Source: Paraburkholderia flava
Lineage (GTDB): Bacteria > Pseudomonadota > Gammaproteobacteria > Burkholderiales > Burkholderiaceae
Length of the DNA stretch: 64,000 bases
Direction of reading: 5' to 3'
NCBI RefSeq assembly: GCF_004359985.1
Contig: NZ_SMRO01000002.1
Location: 1,127,135-1,191,134 of the forward strand
Shown here: positions 26,192 through 36,033 of the stretch, one piece after another
Layout: each line of letters starts with the position of its first letter
How positions within the stretch are numbered: the stretch's first letter is position 1
Notes under the pieces: generated by a model
Database searches by the model: none
What the model was told of the DNA's origin: nothing
Seen by the model: only the letters and a program-made list of their open reading frames with translations
Position numbers and translations under genes: made by a program

Positions 26192-26971
26192 ATGAAAGTT
26201 CTTATCGTCTATGCCCATCCCGAACCGCGTTCGCTGAACGGCACGCTCAATCGCTTCATGGTCGATCGGCTGACCAGCGCTGGTCATACCGTCCAGGTGT
26301 CCGACCTGTACGCGATGAACTGGAAAGCGCCGCTCGATGCAGCCGATTATCCGCAGCGAGAATCCACCGCGCCGTTCGATCCGATCGCGGAATCGGAGCG
26401 CGGCTACAAGCTGGGCGAGCAGCGCGAAGACATTTCTGCCGAGCAGCAGAAGCTGCTGTGGGCGGATACGGTGATCCTGCAGTTTCCGCTATGGTGGTTC
26501 ACGATGCCCGCGATCATGAAAGGGTGGGTCGATCGCGTGTTTGCGCATGGGTTCGCGTACGGCGTCGGCGAGCATTCGGACCGGCGCTGGGGCGATCGTT
26601 ACGGCGAGGGTTCGATGGCCGGCAAGCGCGCGATGCTGCTGGTAACGACCGGCGGCTGGGAATCACACTATGGTCCGCGCGGCATCAACGGGCCGATCGA
26701 CGACCTGTTGTTCCCGATCCATCACGGCGTGCTGTATTACCCGGGCTTCGATGTGCTGCCGCCGTTCGTCGTGTATCGAACGAGCAAGACCGATGCGGAC
26801 CGCGTCGCGCAGATCCGCGAATCGCTCGGGCAGCGGATCGACACGCTCGAAACCGCTACGCCGCTACCGTTTCGCCGTCAGAACGGCGGGCAGTACGAGA
26901 TTCCCGCGCTGAGTTTGAAGGCAGACGTCGCGCCGGGTGTCGAAGGGTTTGCTGCGCATCGGGTGGAATAA
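26192..26971 (+). CDS. NAD(P)H dehydrogenase (quinone), flavodoxin-like fold
   Basis: A 259-residue Flavodoxin_2-family enzyme of the KefF/MdaB/NQO1 type. It starts with the FMN/FAD-binding motif VYAHPEPRSLNGTLN and contains FPLWWFTMPAIMKGWVDRVF, the family signature. It reduces quinones by two electrons, protecting against redox cyclers. The divergent LysR gene is its likely regulator. The C-terminal ~40 residues extend beyond the usual fold end. Confidence 0.88.
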   Translation: MKVLIVYAHPEPRSLNGTLNRFMVDRLTSAGHTVQVSDLYAMNWKAPLDAADYPQRESTAPFDPIAESERGYKLGEQREDISAEQQKLLWADTVILQFPLWWFTMPAIMKGWVDRVFAHGFAYGVGEHSDRRWGDRYGEGSMAGKRAMLLVTTGGWESHYGPRGINGPIDDLLFPIHHGVLYYPGFDVLPPFVVYRTSKTDADRVAQIRESLGQRIDTLETATPLPFRRQNGGQYEIPALSLKADVAPGVEGFAAHRVE

Positions 26972-26996
26972 ACGCCGCGCGTCATGGTCAACGCGG

Positions 26997-27623
26997 CTAA
27001 CGCAACAGCTGCCGCACACCCAGCGCGACGATCGCCGCGCCGCACGCGCGGTCGATCCATGCCTTGCCGCGTCGATAGCGCGCGGCGACGCCTGCATGCG
27101 ATAGCACGAGCGCGACGAAGCCGTACCACGACGTCGCGACGACACCGACCACCGAGAGCATCGCGATGAACGTCACCGGCGACACATGCGCCGGCGTCGC
27201 CGATGCAAACACGGCCGCGAAGAACGCCATCGATTTCGGATTCGCGATGTTCGTCGCGAAGCCCTGGGCGAACGCGCGGCGCAGGCTGCCGGTCTGCAGC
27301 GATGCGTCGCCGGCGTCGATTTGTGGGCGTGCGCCAACGGATGCGACGATCAGCCGGCCACCGAACCAGATCAGATAAGCCGCACCCACTACTTTCACCG
27401 TGACCGCTATCCACGGAAACGCCGCGAACACGATCCCCACGCCGAGAATCGCACACGACGCCCAGAACAGGTTCACGAAGACGATCCCCAGCACCATCGC
27501 GAGCGCCTGACGGCGCGTCGACGACGCAGCCTTGTGCGCGACCGCAACGAAGTTCGGCCCGGGCATCATCACGCCGACGATATACACGGAAAACACGGCC
27601 AGAACGGCAGACCAGTCGATCAT
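26997..27623 (-). CDS. LysE family amino-acid exporter (RhtB type)
   Basis: A 208-residue translocator with six hydrophobic segments and the family's N-terminal motif GVMMPGPNFVAVAHKA followed by GIVFVNLFWASCAILG. These proteins export amino acids such as threonine, homoserine or lysine. It is convergent with the quinone reductase gene, with only 25 bases between them. Substrate unknown. Confidence 0.87.
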   Translation of the reverse strand: MIDWSAVLAVFSVYIVGVMMPGPNFVAVAHKAASSTRRQALAMVLGIVFVNLFWASCAILGVGIVFAAFPWIAVTVKVVGAAYLIWFGGRLIVASVGARPQIDAGDASLQTGSLRRAFAQGFATNIANPKSMAFFAAVFASATPAHVSPVTFIAMLSVVGVVATSWYGFVALVLSHAGVAARYRRGKAWIDRACGAAIVALGVRQLLR

Positions 27624-27815
27624 TAGAGGCTCCGTGGGGCTATCGCGTAAATACGCAAAAATAAGTGCCCCGCATTGTCACACGCGTGCGGGCTGTTACG
27701 TCTATACCCCTGTACGCGGTGCCGCCTATGCATCGCACCATCGCCCCCGGTTGCGAATGCGGCCGAACGCGGCTACTGTCCGGAATCATCGACCCCTCGA
27801 TCGCAGGAGACCACG

Positions 27816-28199
27816 ATGAGCATCCGTATCGTCAGGCTGGGTTCGCCGCGCGCGGCACACGAAGGCGTGCGCATCGGCACCGTGCGACGACCGCCGCGCG
27901 GCGTGCCGAAAAGCGAGTTCGCGTCGCGTGATTACTACGATGTCTGGTTGCCGGTGCTCGCGCCGAGTCTGCCGCTGATGGCGCAGGCGAAGGCCGCGAC
28001 CACCGATGCCGAATGGAACGCGTTCGTGCGCCGCTTTCGCGCGGAGATGGACGGCGATCCGGGCAAGGTGCTCGATACGCTGGCGGTGCTGTCCGCGTCG
28101 GCGGATTTTTCGGTCGGCTGCTATTGCGAGGACGAGCAGCGCTGCCATCGCGGCATTCTCCGGCAGATGCTCGAGGAGCGGGGTGCGAAGATCGTGTGA
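27816..28199 (+). CDS. DUF488 family protein
   Basis: A 127-residue member of the DUF488 (YeaO-like) family: RLGSPRAAHEGVRIGTVRRPPRGVP, then YYDVWLPVLAPS, and GCYCEDEQRCHRGIL near the end with conserved cysteines. Function is not established. The ATG at 27816 is preceded by AGGAGA; the frame continuing to 27675 has no such site. Confidence 0.85.
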   Translation: MSIRIVRLGSPRAAHEGVRIGTVRRPPRGVPKSEFASRDYYDVWLPVLAPSLPLMAQAKAATTDAEWNAFVRRFRAEMDGDPGKVLDTLAVLSASADFSVGCYCEDEQRCHRGILRQMLEERGAKIV

Positions 28200-28309
28200 T
28201 TCGATTCGGGTTGGCGCGGTAGCCTGGCTCAGCGAATCTTTAGCAGCACGAGCGGCTGAGGCCGTTCGATCATGTTAGCCAGCAGCATTTGACTCAATCT
28301 TTTTTGCCC

Positions 28310-28951
28310 ATGACCCGCACGTCCCCCAACGCTCCACTCGCACCCCGCAAGGCACCTCTGCAACGGCGCTCCGCTGCGACCGTCGATGCGATCCTCGAAG
28401 CGGCCGCACGCATTCTCGAAACGCGCGGCCCCGACGGCTACACGACCAACGCGGTCGCAGCGCTCGCGGGCGTCAGCATCGGGTCGCTGTATCAGTACTT
28501 TCCGAATCGCGACGCGCTCACTGCACGGCTGATCGAACGCGAGACCAGCGTACTGCTCGACGACGCGCGGCGCGCGTCCGTCGAAACGACCTGCACCGGC
28601 GCACTCGCGCGGATCATCGATGCGGCGGTCGCGCATCAGATGCGTCGGCCGGCGCTTGCACGGCTGATCGATTTCGAAGAGCGCCGGTTGCCGCTCGGCG
28701 ATCAGAACGAACGCGTCGCGCAGCAGTTGCATCGCGTGATCGTCGATGCGCTTGCGCATCCCGATGCGCCCGTCGTCGCTAACCGCGAAGTCGCCGCGCA
28801 GGACGTGCTCGCGCTCGCGCACGGCATCGTCGACATGGCCGGCGAGCGCGAAGAGACCGACGCGGCCGCGTTGCGCGAACGCGTGTGGATCGCGGTGCGC
28901 GGCTATCTGATCGGGATGGCCGAAGTGCATCGCGCGGCGTCGCTTGCATAA
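28310..28951 (+). CDS. TetR family transcriptional regulator
   Basis: A 213-residue repressor. The TetR helix-turn-helix lies at about residues 20-65 (RSAATVDAILEAAARILETRG, then VSIGSLYQYFPNRDAL). The C-terminal part is helical and variable. The ATG at 28310 is preferred over an upstream TTG at 28289. Only 36 bases separate it from the antiporter gene, which it may control. Confidence 0.87.
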   Translation: MTRTSPNAPLAPRKAPLQRRSAATVDAILEAAARILETRGPDGYTTNAVAALAGVSIGSLYQYFPNRDALTARLIERETSVLLDDARRASVETTCTGALARIIDAAVAHQMRRPALARLIDFEERRLPLGDQNERVAQQLHRVIVDALAHPDAPVVANREVAAQDVLALAHGIVDMAGEREETDAAALRERVWIAVRGYLIGMAEVHRAASLA

Positions 28952-28987
28952 CCCACGCCCGTTTCCAATTTTTCCGAGGCAGAGCCC

Positions 28988-30589
28988 ATGTCTTCCGTAG
29001 AGGCTTTCAAACTGGTGTTGCTGTCGCTGATCGCGATCATCGTGCTCGAACTCGCGGCGAAGCGTCTGCGGCTGCCGCCCGCGGCCGCATTGCTGGTCGG
29101 CGGCGCGGCGATGGCGTTCGTGCCCGGTCTGCCGCCGGTCACGCTCGATCCCGATCTCGTGCTGGTCGTCTTCCTGCCGCCGCTGCTGATGGACGGCGCG
29201 TACTTCTTCGTCTGGGACGACTTCAAGCGCAACCTGAGCGGCATCCTGCTGCTCGCGGTCGGCGCGGTTGCGTTCACGACGTTCGTGGTCGGCTACATCA
29301 CGCATCTCGTCGTGCCGGGGTTGCCGTGGGCCGCGTGCTTCGCGCTCGGCGCAATCGTGTCGCCGCCGGATGCCGTCGCCGCGAAGGCCGTGCTCGCGCG
29401 CGTCGCATTGCCGCGCCGGCTGATGGCGCTGCTCGAAGGCGAGAGCCTGCTGAACGACGCGGCGGGTCTCGTGCTGTTCCGCTTCGCGATCACGGCTGCG
29501 CTGACCGGCGCATTCAGCTTCGGGAAAGCGACGCTGACGTTCGGCGCGCTCGCGCTGGGCGGCGTCGCGGTCGGTCTTGCGATCGGCTGGCTCGTGGTTC
29601 GTTTGCTGCGCGCGCTCGACGACGAATACCTCGTCATCACCGCGTCGGTGCTGGCCGGCTGGATCGCGTATATCGGCGGCGAAATGGCGGGCGTGTCGGG
29701 CGTGCTCGCGACGGTGACGTGCGGGATGATGCTCGGCTGGCATCAGCATGAAATCTTTTCGGCGTCGGTCCGGATGCGCGGCACGGCGTTCTGGCAGGTC
29801 GTTGTGTTTCTGCTCGAAGCGCTGGTGTTCGTGCTGATCGGGTTGTCGTTGCGCGGCGTGGTGGTGCGGCTCGGTGGTTTCGGCGACGTGCTCGACGCGT
29901 ATGGTCCCGCCGTCGCCGCGATCGTCGGAGCGGTCGTGCTGTCGCGCTTCGTGTGGGTGTTCAGTGCGGTCGGGCTGCGTTCGATGTTCGAGCGTCTTGT
30001 TCGGCGCCGGTCCGCCGGACCTGTCGAGCCGACCGGAGGCTGGCGGGCCGCGACGGTCGTTAGTTGGGCGGGGATGCGCGGCGTGGTCACGCTGGCGATC
30101 GCGCTGTCGCTACCCGAAACGATACCGGGCCGCGACCTCGCGCTGGTCGCCGCGTTCGCGGTGATACTCGTGACGGTGCTGCTGCAGGGCACGACGATCG
30201 GTCCGCTGATAGCGGCAATCCGTCTCACGCGCGACGATGTGCGTGCTGCCCATCATCTGACCGAAATTCAGGCGTGGGCCCGTCTCGAAGCCGCGCAGCT
30301 CGCCGCGATCGAGCCGCTGGTGCGCGCGCCGGACGGCACGCTGATTCATCCGCGGCTCTTCGAGCAGTACAGCTATCGTGCGCAAATCACCGCGCGGATC
30401 CAGCAGGAAGAGTCGTTTCCCGTCGGCGCGCGCGCCGCGCACTACGACGTCATACTCGCGGCGGTCGCCGCGGGCCGCGCGGAACTGCTGAGGCTGCATC
30501 GCTCGGGGCAACTGCACGACGAACTGTTGCATGAGCTTGAACACGATCTCGATCTGCAGGAGATCGGTGCGAGGCATTCGCGGGGGTAG
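28988..30589 (+). CDS. Na+/H+ antiporter, CPA1 family (NhaP-like)
   Basis: A 533-residue monovalent cation/proton antiporter. About 12 hydrophobic segments include FLPPLLMDGAYFF, the ion-path motif ATSPPDAVA-like (GAIVSPPDAVAAKAV) and the essential GESLLNDAAGLVLF. A soluble C-terminal tail of ~110 residues carries many His and Glu. It works in the inner membrane to expel Na+ or K+ in exchange for protons. It follows the TetR gene, probably as a two-gene unit. Confidence 0.9.
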   Translation: MSSVEAFKLVLLSLIAIIVLELAAKRLRLPPAAALLVGGAAMAFVPGLPPVTLDPDLVLVVFLPPLLMDGAYFFVWDDFKRNLSGILLLAVGAVAFTTFVVGYITHLVVPGLPWAACFALGAIVSPPDAVAAKAVLARVALPRRLMALLEGESLLNDAAGLVLFRFAITAALTGAFSFGKATLTFGALALGGVAVGLAIGWLVVRLLRALDDEYLVITASVLAGWIAYIGGEMAGVSGVLATVTCGMMLGWHQHEIFSASVRMRGTAFWQVVVFLLEALVFVLIGLSLRGVVVRLGGFGDVLDAYGPAVAAIVGAVVLSRFVWVFSAVGLRSMFERLVRRRSAGPVEPTGGWRAATVVSWAGMRGVVTLAIALSLPETIPGRDLALVAAFAVILVTVLLQGTTIGPLIAAIRLTRDDVRAAHHLTEIQAWARLEAAQLAAIEPLVRAPDGTLIHPRLFEQYSYRAQITARIQQEESFPVGARAAHYDVILAAVAAGRAELLRLHRSGQLHDELLHELEHDLDLQEIGARHSRG

Positions 30590-30604
30590 GGGTGCGAACG
30601 ACCC

Positions 30605-31354
30605 CTAAGCTCGCGACAGCGCTTTAGCAGACCGGATCAGATCTTCGAGCATCGTCGCGCGCCGTTGCGGATCCGTGTCGCGACTCGTCATGAAGCACAG
30701 CGCGGCAACCGGAAGACCCGTGCGGTCGTGGACCGGCGCTGCCATGCACAGCCGGAACGTGTGGGACAGACCTTCGGTGCAGCAGTACCCCTGTTCAGCC
30801 GCACGCTGCACGTCCGCAATAAAGTCCTGAAATTCGACGCGCCGGCCGTTGTCGAGGATAAAGTCTTCATCCGGGATCAGGCTGCGGATTTCTTCCGCCT
30901 TCAGATGCGCCAGCAGCAGGCGACCCGACGCGGTCCATGGAATCGGCACCTTCACGCCGATGTCCGAGCTGATGTTGAACGGGCGCGAACTGCTTTCCGA
31001 CAGCACCACGGTGTACTTGTTGCCTTCGAGGATGCACAGCTGCGCGGTTTCGTCGTGCGTGCGGACGAGCGCGAGGATCGCCTGATGCGCGCGGCTGATC
31101 AGATCGTTATGGATCGCGTAATCGGAGCCGTAGTAGTGCATTTCGCGGCCGAAAAACACATTCCCGTCCGCCGAGGTTTCGAGCCATCCGGCTTCGGTGA
31201 GTATCGTCACCAGTTCGTAGATGCTCGAGCGCGGCGCGCCGGTCGCTTCGATCAACTCGCGCATCGTCATCGGACGCCGCGCGATATGCAACTGCCTGAG
31301 CATACCGATTACGCGGTCGACCCCTCTCGCCCTCGATGATTCTGTTGCGGACAT
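30605..31354 (-). CDS. IclR family transcriptional regulator
   Basis: A 249-residue regulator. The winged helix-turn-helix spans about residues 10-65 (MTMRELIEATGAPRSSIYELVTIL), followed by the IclR effector domain with its characteristic RLLLAHL and EQGYCCTEG segments. It is the last gene of the leftward ABC operon, 54 bases behind the ATPase gene, so it probably senses the transported amino acid or a product. Confidence 0.88.
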   Translation of the reverse strand: MSATESSRARGVDRVIGMLRQLHIARRPMTMRELIEATGAPRSSIYELVTILTEAGWLETSADGNVFFGREMHYYGSDYAIHNDLISRAHQAILALVRTHDETAQLCILEGNKYTVVLSESSSRPFNISSDIGVKVPIPWTASGRLLLAHLKAEEIRSLIPDEDFILDNGRRVEFQDFIADVQRAAEQGYCCTEGLSHTFRLCMAAPVHDRTGLPVAALCFMTSRDTDPQRRATMLEDLIRSAKALSRA

Positions 31355-31408
31355 GCGTTCAACTCCGTCGGCGATCGGGATCGCGGTTTGTTTTTTTTAG
31401 TGACGTAC

Positions 31409-32188
31409 TCAATGATCGAGCACGCGATGCAGAAACTGACGGGTCCGTTCGTTCTGCGGATTCACGAAAATCTGCTCGGGTGCCCCCTGTTCCGCGATCA
31501 CGCCTTTGTCCATGAACACGACGCGATCCGCCGTCTTGCGCGCAAAGCCCATCTCGTGCGTGACGACGACCATCGTCATGCCGTCGCGCGCGAGGCCGCG
31601 CATCACTTCGGTGACTTCGCCGACGAGTTCCGGGTCGAGCGCGGACGTCGCTTCGTCGAAGAACATGATGCCCGGTTCGACCGCGAGCGCGCGTGCGATC
31701 GCGACGCGTTGCTGCTGTCCGCCGGAAAGCTGGCTCGGGTAATGCTCGGCCCGATCGACGAGACCGACGCGGTCGAGCGCATCCATCGCGCGCTTGTGTG
31801 CATCCGCCGCGTTCATCTTGCGTGCCTTGATCAGCGCGAGCGTCACGTTACCGAGCGCGCTTTTGTGCGGAAACAGGTTGAACTGCTGGAACACCATGCC
31901 GACGTGGCCGCGAATTTCCTTCGCGCGGCGCGCATCGTGCAGTGGTACGTCGTTGACCCAGACTTCGCCCGTGTCGGCGGTTTCGAGGCCGCTCATGATG
32001 CGCAGCACCGTGCTCTTGCCCGAGCCCGATGCACCGATCAGCACGAGTACTTCGCCCGACCGCACATCGAGATTGATTTCCTTCAGCACCTGCAGCGCGC
32101 CGAACGACTTGCTGACGCCGGCCAGGTTGATGATGGGCTTCGTCGCCGTGACGGTGGGAACGGTGGTAGCGGTGGTAACGGTGGTCAT
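31409..32188 (-). CDS. Polar amino acid ABC transporter ATP-binding protein
   Basis: A 259-residue GlnQ/HisP-type ATPase: a Thr/Val-rich leader of about 17 residues ([17 protein letters not shown]), Walker [11 protein letters not shown]-loop [11 protein letters not shown], signature LSGGQQQR, Walker [13 protein letters not shown] and [11 protein letters not shown]. It overlaps the upstream permease gene by 4 bases, so the subunits are translationally coupled. Confidence 0.9.
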   Translation of the reverse strand: MTTVTTATTVPTVTATKPIINLAGVSKSFGALQVLKEINLDVRSGEVLVLIGASGSGKSTVLRIMSGLETADTGEVWVNDVPLHDARRAKEIRGHVGMVFQQFNLFPHKSALGNVTLALIKARKMNAADAHKRAMDALDRVGLVDRAEHYPSQLSGGQQQRVAIARALAVEPGIMFFDEATSALDPELVGEVTEVMRGLARDGMTMVVVTHEMGFARKTADRVVFMDKGVIAEQGAPEQIFVNPQNERTRQFLHRVLDH

Positions 32189-32835
32189 GACAGCAGGCTC
32201 CTTCTTCGGTCATGGTGGCGTACCCACTGCGACAGGGGAAAGCACACGATGAAATAAAGCACGGCAACGAGGCCATAGATTTCGACCGGTTTGCCGACCC
32301 GGTCGACGATGGCCTGGCCGCCATGCATCAATTCCGACATGCCGATCATGCTGACGATCGACGTGTCCTTGATCAGCGACAGATACTGGCCGACGAGCGG
32401 CGGCAGCACGATCTTTCCGGTCTGCGGCAGGATCACCGAGAAGAACGCCTGCATCTTGCTGAGCCCGAGGATCTGCGACACTTCCCACTGGCCCTTGGGC
32501 ACGGCCTCGATGCCCGAGCGAAACACCTCGGCAATATAGGCGCCTTGATAGACGCTCAGGCCGACGACACCTGCCGCGAAAACATCGATCGCATAGCCGA
32601 AGTACGACACGCCGAAGTAGATGAACATCAGCGTGATCAGCACCGGCGTGCCGCGAAACAGTTCGATATAGAGCGTGGCGATGCGCTGCGTGTCCCATGG
32701 CCCGAACGAGCGCAGCACGGCGGCCAGCAGTCCAATCAGCGTACCGCCGACGATCGCCGCCGCGGAGAGCAGCAGGGTAGCCAGCAATCCTTGCAGCAGG
32801 ATCGACAGGCTGGTCATGAGCAGTTCGCTCGACAT
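32185..32835 (-). CDS. Polar amino acid ABC transporter permease
   Basis: A 216-residue HisM/HisQ-type permease with about five hydrophobic segments, [18 protein letters not shown] near the start and a docking loop ([19 protein letters not shown]). It pairs with the next upstream permease as a heterodimer. The gap between the permease genes is 15 bases. Confidence 0.9.
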   Translation of the reverse strand: MSSELLMTSLSILLQGLLATLLLSAAAIVGGTLIGLLAAVLRSFGPWDTQRIATLYIELFRGTPVLITLMFIYFGVSYFGYAIDVFAAGVVGLSVYQGAYIAEVFRSGIEAVPKGQWEVSQILGLSKMQAFFSVILPQTGKIVLPPLVGQYLSLIKDTSIVSMIGMSELMHGGQAIVDRVGKPVEIYGLVAVLYFIVCFPLSQWVRHHDRRRSLLS

Positions 32836-32850
32836 GGTCGGTCTCCTGTT

Positions 32851-33564
32851 TTAGCGATCGGCGTGCCGCGCGACCGCGAAAGGCCAGCGTGTGCGTTTCT
32901 TCACGACGAGCGGCGGATGAAAGACCCGCACGCCGATCTGTCCCGCGACCCACGACAACACGTTGCTCAAGACCAGATAGGCGATCAGCGTGATCGAGAA
33001 GGTCTGGATATAGAGCAGCGTGCGCGCGTTGATGACCGTCGCCGTGCCGCTCAACTCCGGCAGCGCGATCGCCGACAGCAGCGACGTACCGAGCAGCAGC
33101 TGGATCAGGTTGTTGACGATCGCCGGATAGACCGCGCGTGCGGCCTGCGGCAACACGACCTCGACGAAAATCTGCGAGCGGTCCAGGCCGAGAATCGATG
33201 CCGCCTCGAGCTGACCGCGCGGCACCGACTGGATCCCCGCGCGAAACACTTCGGCCAGATACGCACCGACGTTCAGGCCCAGCGCAATCACGCCAGCCGT
33301 ATACGCGCCAAGCGTGACGCCGAGCGACGGCAACCCGAAGAACACGATGAAAATCTGCAGCAGCACGGGCGTATTGCGGATCGCTTCGACGTACACCCTT
33401 GCGATCGCGCGCAGCAACGTGACGCGCGATGTACTCGCGAGCGCGGTGAGCAGGCCGAGCACCAGCGCGACGACGAAGGCCAGCAGCGTGACCTGGAGCG
33501 TCAGCCACGACGCGCGAACGAAATCGCTCCAATAACCCGCAAGGGTCACCCATTCATAGCTCAT
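32851..33564 (-). CDS. Polar amino acid ABC transporter permease
   Basis: A 237-residue HisM-family permease: hydrophobic segments flank VEAIRNTPVLLQIFIVFFGLPS and the docking loop AASILGLDRSQIFVEVVLPQ. First of the two permease genes, 40 bases after the binding-protein gene. The basic C-terminus (VKKRTRWPFAVARHADR) faces the cytoplasm. Confidence 0.9.
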   Translation of the reverse strand: MSYEWVTLAGYWSDFVRASWLTLQVTLLAFVVALVLGLLTALASTSRVTLLRAIARVYVEAIRNTPVLLQIFIVFFGLPSLGVTLGAYTAGVIALGLNVGAYLAEVFRAGIQSVPRGQLEAASILGLDRSQIFVEVVLPQAARAVYPAIVNNLIQLLLGTSLLSAIALPELSGTATVINARTLLYIQTFSITLIAYLVLSNVLSWVAGQIGVRVFHPPLVVKKRTRWPFAVARHADR

Positions 33565-33604
33565 GGTGTCTCCGTCGATCGAGCCGCGCGATGTCAGCCG
33601 GGTT

Positions 33605-34444
33605 TCAGTACTGCGGATTCAGCGGAAACCGCGGCTCGGCGCCGAACCACTTCTTGTACAACTGCGCGTTTTCCTTCGATGCGTTGACCTGGAACAGGAA
33701 CAGGTTCAGATAGTTGAGCCAGACCTGATCGCCGGCCTTCACGCCGAACGCGTTGTACTCGAGCGGCACGAGCGCTTCGTTGGTCACGACCAGATCGGGA
33801 TCGAGCGACGCCTGATACGCGAGGAAATTGTTGTCCTCGATCATCGCGTCGGCCTGGCCCTGCTTGACCGCGAGGATCGCGGCCTGCGAGCTGTCGAATT
33901 CCTGGATCTTCACCTGCATGTTCAGCGAGCGCACCTCGTCGCCGTTCGTCGAACCCTTGACGGTCGCGATCGTGCGATTCGACATGTCCTGAATCGACTT
34001 GATGCCGCTGCTCTTCTTGACGAGCAGCGCCTCGCTCGCGACCACGTACGGATTCGTGAACGCGATTTCCTTCGCCCGTTCGAGGTTGCGCGTGAAGTTG
34101 CAGAACACCACGTCGACCTTGCTGGTCTGCAGGTTCGGAATGCGGTTCGCGCTGGTCGTGTTCACGACCTCGAGCTTCACGCCCATCTGCTTCGCAAGTT
34201 CTTTCGCGAGGTCGACGTCGTAGCCGTCGGGCTGGCCGTCCTTGTTGTAGAAGCCGAACGGCGCGAAGGTCAGGCAATCGCCGACGCGAAGCGTGCCGCG
34301 CTGCAGGACCTGCTTCAACGTCGAATCGGCTGTGGCGGTAGCGCCTTGTTCCGGCGCGGCGACCTTCGTGCAGCCCGCGAGCATCAGCAGACCGGCTGCG
34401 ACGAGCACGCCGGTGAATCTTGCGCTTTCCCTGACAAATCTCAT
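33605..34444 (-). CDS. Amino-acid ABC transporter substrate-binding lipoprotein
   Basis: A 279-residue family-3 solute-binding protein. The lipoprotein signal ends at LMLAGC (Cys24), so the protein should be anchored to a membrane rather than free. Mature motifs are GTLRVGDCLTFAPFGFYNKDG, YDVDLAKELAKQMGVK, and VDVVFCNFTRNLERAKEIAFTNPY. First gene of the leftward operon with two permeases, ATPase and IclR regulator. The open frame extending to 34795 has no supporting site. The ligand is unknown; the motif set suits a polar amino acid. Confidence 0.88.
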   Translation of the reverse strand: MRFVRESARFTGVLVAAGLLMLAGCTKVAAPEQGATATADSTLKQVLQRGTLRVGDCLTFAPFGFYNKDGQPDGYDVDLAKELAKQMGVKLEVVNTTSANRIPNLQTSKVDVVFCNFTRNLERAKEIAFTNPYVVASEALLVKKSSGIKSIQDMSNRTIATVKGSTNGDEVRSLNMQVKIQEFDSSQAAILAVKQGQADAMIEDNNFLAYQASLDPDLVVTNEALVPLEYNAFGVKAGDQVWLNYLNLFLFQVNASKENAQLYKKWFGAEPRFPLNPQY

Positions 34445-34873
34445 GTTCGATCCCGATCTGGTGAGAGCTTCTTCGTGCGTGAAGGAGAGGGCGGTCAACA
34501 GGTGTGCGCGGTGCCGACGCCTGCCGCTTGTGGGGGCGAGGTCATTGCACGCTGGCGATCCTGTTGTCTGGTATATCGGAATGAAGTCCGGTACAGCAGA
34601 TGAAGGGCAGTGTTTCATGCAAAAAAAATGACTGCAACAGGGTATACACGGAGCGGCGACGGTCTCGCGTAGCGGCGAGCGCGCGGTGCGCGAATCGCGC
34701 TGATGAGGAGCAGAAAGGGGGAAGGCGAGTCGGGGTGCGCGTCGTACGTTGCGTACGAAGAGGGGGTGCGCGGGAGTGCGCGCGTGAACGCGCACTCACT
34801 GCGAGGCGTGTTTTGCTCTAGCGTTTATGTGGCCAGTCTCGACCGGTCCGGCTCGGCGTCGACTAACCCACAG
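34445..34873. other. Intergenic region with no gene seen
   Basis: About 430 bases upstream of the lipoprotein gene and downstream of the hydroxylase gene stop. Open frames on both strands are arginine- or histidine-rich shadows. It probably contains the promoter of the leftward ABC operon. Confidence 0.4.
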
Positions 34874-35623
34874 CTAGACCGCGATCTTCGACCCGTGCAA
34901 CCGGATGCCCAACCGCACGAGTGCAATCACCGCGTTCGACAGCAGCCGCAAATCGAACGGCATGTGGCGACGGCGGACGTCCAGCAGCAGCACGATGCGC
35001 ACTTCGTCGCTCGCGTTGCGTACCTCGTGCATGAACGTGTCGTCCCACAGCATGAACGCGCCGTCGTGCAGCCGATGTGCGTGGCCGTCGACGGTCAGCG
35101 TCGCAGCGGGTTGGCCTTGCTCATCGAGCGGCATCGACAGCACGAGATAGCCGCGCAGGATGCCGCGAAACGGCCCGCGATGCGGCGGGATGTGCTTGCC
35201 CGGTGCGAGAAACGAGAACGATGCTGACAGCACGTCGGGCGACTGCGCGACGATCGACGCGAGCGTCGGGCAGCGCGCGAGATTGCGCGGGAAGCGCACG
35301 CCGTACGCCTGCATGATGTACATGCGCCAGTCGCGTCCGTCGTTGTCCGAGATGTCGGCTTGCTCGCGCATCACTTCGTGAAAGCGCGGAATGCGTGCGA
35401 GGCTGGCCGCGACCTGCAATGCTTCTGCGCGAATCGTCTGCCAGTTCGCTTCGAAACGCGCGGCATCGGGGAAATCGCGTGCGGGGTCGAGCACGGCCGC
35501 GTCGTGCAGACGGCGGTCGTAGATGCGGCGCATCAGTCGTGCGCCGCTGTCGTAGAGGTGGCCCATCGCCGCGAGTGCGACGGAGCTCACGGTTCTTGCG
35601 ACCGGGGAACCGGGTATATCCAT
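34874..35623 (-). CDS. Aspartyl/asparaginyl beta-hydroxylase family protein (LpxO-like)
   Basis: A 249-residue Fe(II)/2-oxoglutarate hydroxylase of the Asp_Arg_Hydrox family. The HIPPHRGPFRGILRGYL segment provides the first iron His and the 2-oxoglutarate Arg, and FMHEVRN provides the second His. Relatives include LpxO, which hydroxylates lipid A acyl chains, and BlpO-type hydroxylases. The ATG at 35623 is chosen because the longer frame adds a 44-residue stretch of low quality. A stand-alone gene; lipid A modification is an inference. Confidence 0.8.
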   Translation of the reverse strand: MDIPGSPVARTVSSVALAAMGHLYDSGARLMRRIYDRRLHDAAVLDPARDFPDAARFEANWQTIRAEALQVAASLARIPRFHEVMREQADISDNDGRDWRMYIMQAYGVRFPRNLARCPTLASIVAQSPDVLSASFSFLAPGKHIPPHRGPFRGILRGYLVLSMPLDEQGQPAATLTVDGHAHRLHDGAFMLWDDTFMHEVRNASDEVRIVLLLDVRRRHMPFDLRLLSNAVIALVRLGIRLHGSKIAV

Positions 35624-35862
35624 GGGCGATTCAGATGCAGTGACGAAAGCGGATTGGTCGATGAGCGCGCGACGGGGAACGACTCGCGTTCCCTCGAAGA
35701 TCCGAGCCCAATAAACGCCGGCCCACGTGCATGGAATGCGTGCTGAAATCTGCACGAAATATGGTCGAAAGGGCAGCGCCGGATCGGTTACGACCCAGAC
35801 TCATAAGACATGGTTTCCCGCGATATCGTTCGCGGCATCGAACGCCGGAGAGACAAGCCCGA

Positions 35863-36033
35863 CTATCTGCGCCAGCCGTGGCCGATGCCGATATCCACAC
35901 CGACGCTCGGCGCGTAATAGGCGGGCGCGGGGTAGTAGCCGTAGCCGTAAGCCGGCGCGTAACCATACGGAGGTGCGACGATACAGCCGGCGAGCGTAAC
36001 GCTTGATGCGAGGGCGACGAGGAGCCTGATCAC
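35863..36033 (-). CDS. Small Tyr/Pro-rich lipoprotein
   Basis: A 56-residue protein. The lipoprotein signal RLLVALASSVTLAGC is followed by a Tyr/Pro/Gly/Ala repeat (APPYGYAPAYGYGYYPAPAYY) and a short GVDIGIGHGWRR tail. Such tiny YG-rich lipoproteins are common in Burkholderiaceae; function is unknown. The GTG start has AGGA seven bases upstream. Monocistronic. Confidence 0.7.
   Translation of the reverse strand: MIRLLVALASSVTLAGCIVAPPYGYAPAYGYGYYPAPAYYAPSVGVDIGIGHGWRR

Noticed and set aside
28229..29749. 506-codon frame antisense to the TetR and antiporter genes
   Set aside because: It covers two well-supported genes and shows the His/Arg bias of shadow frames.
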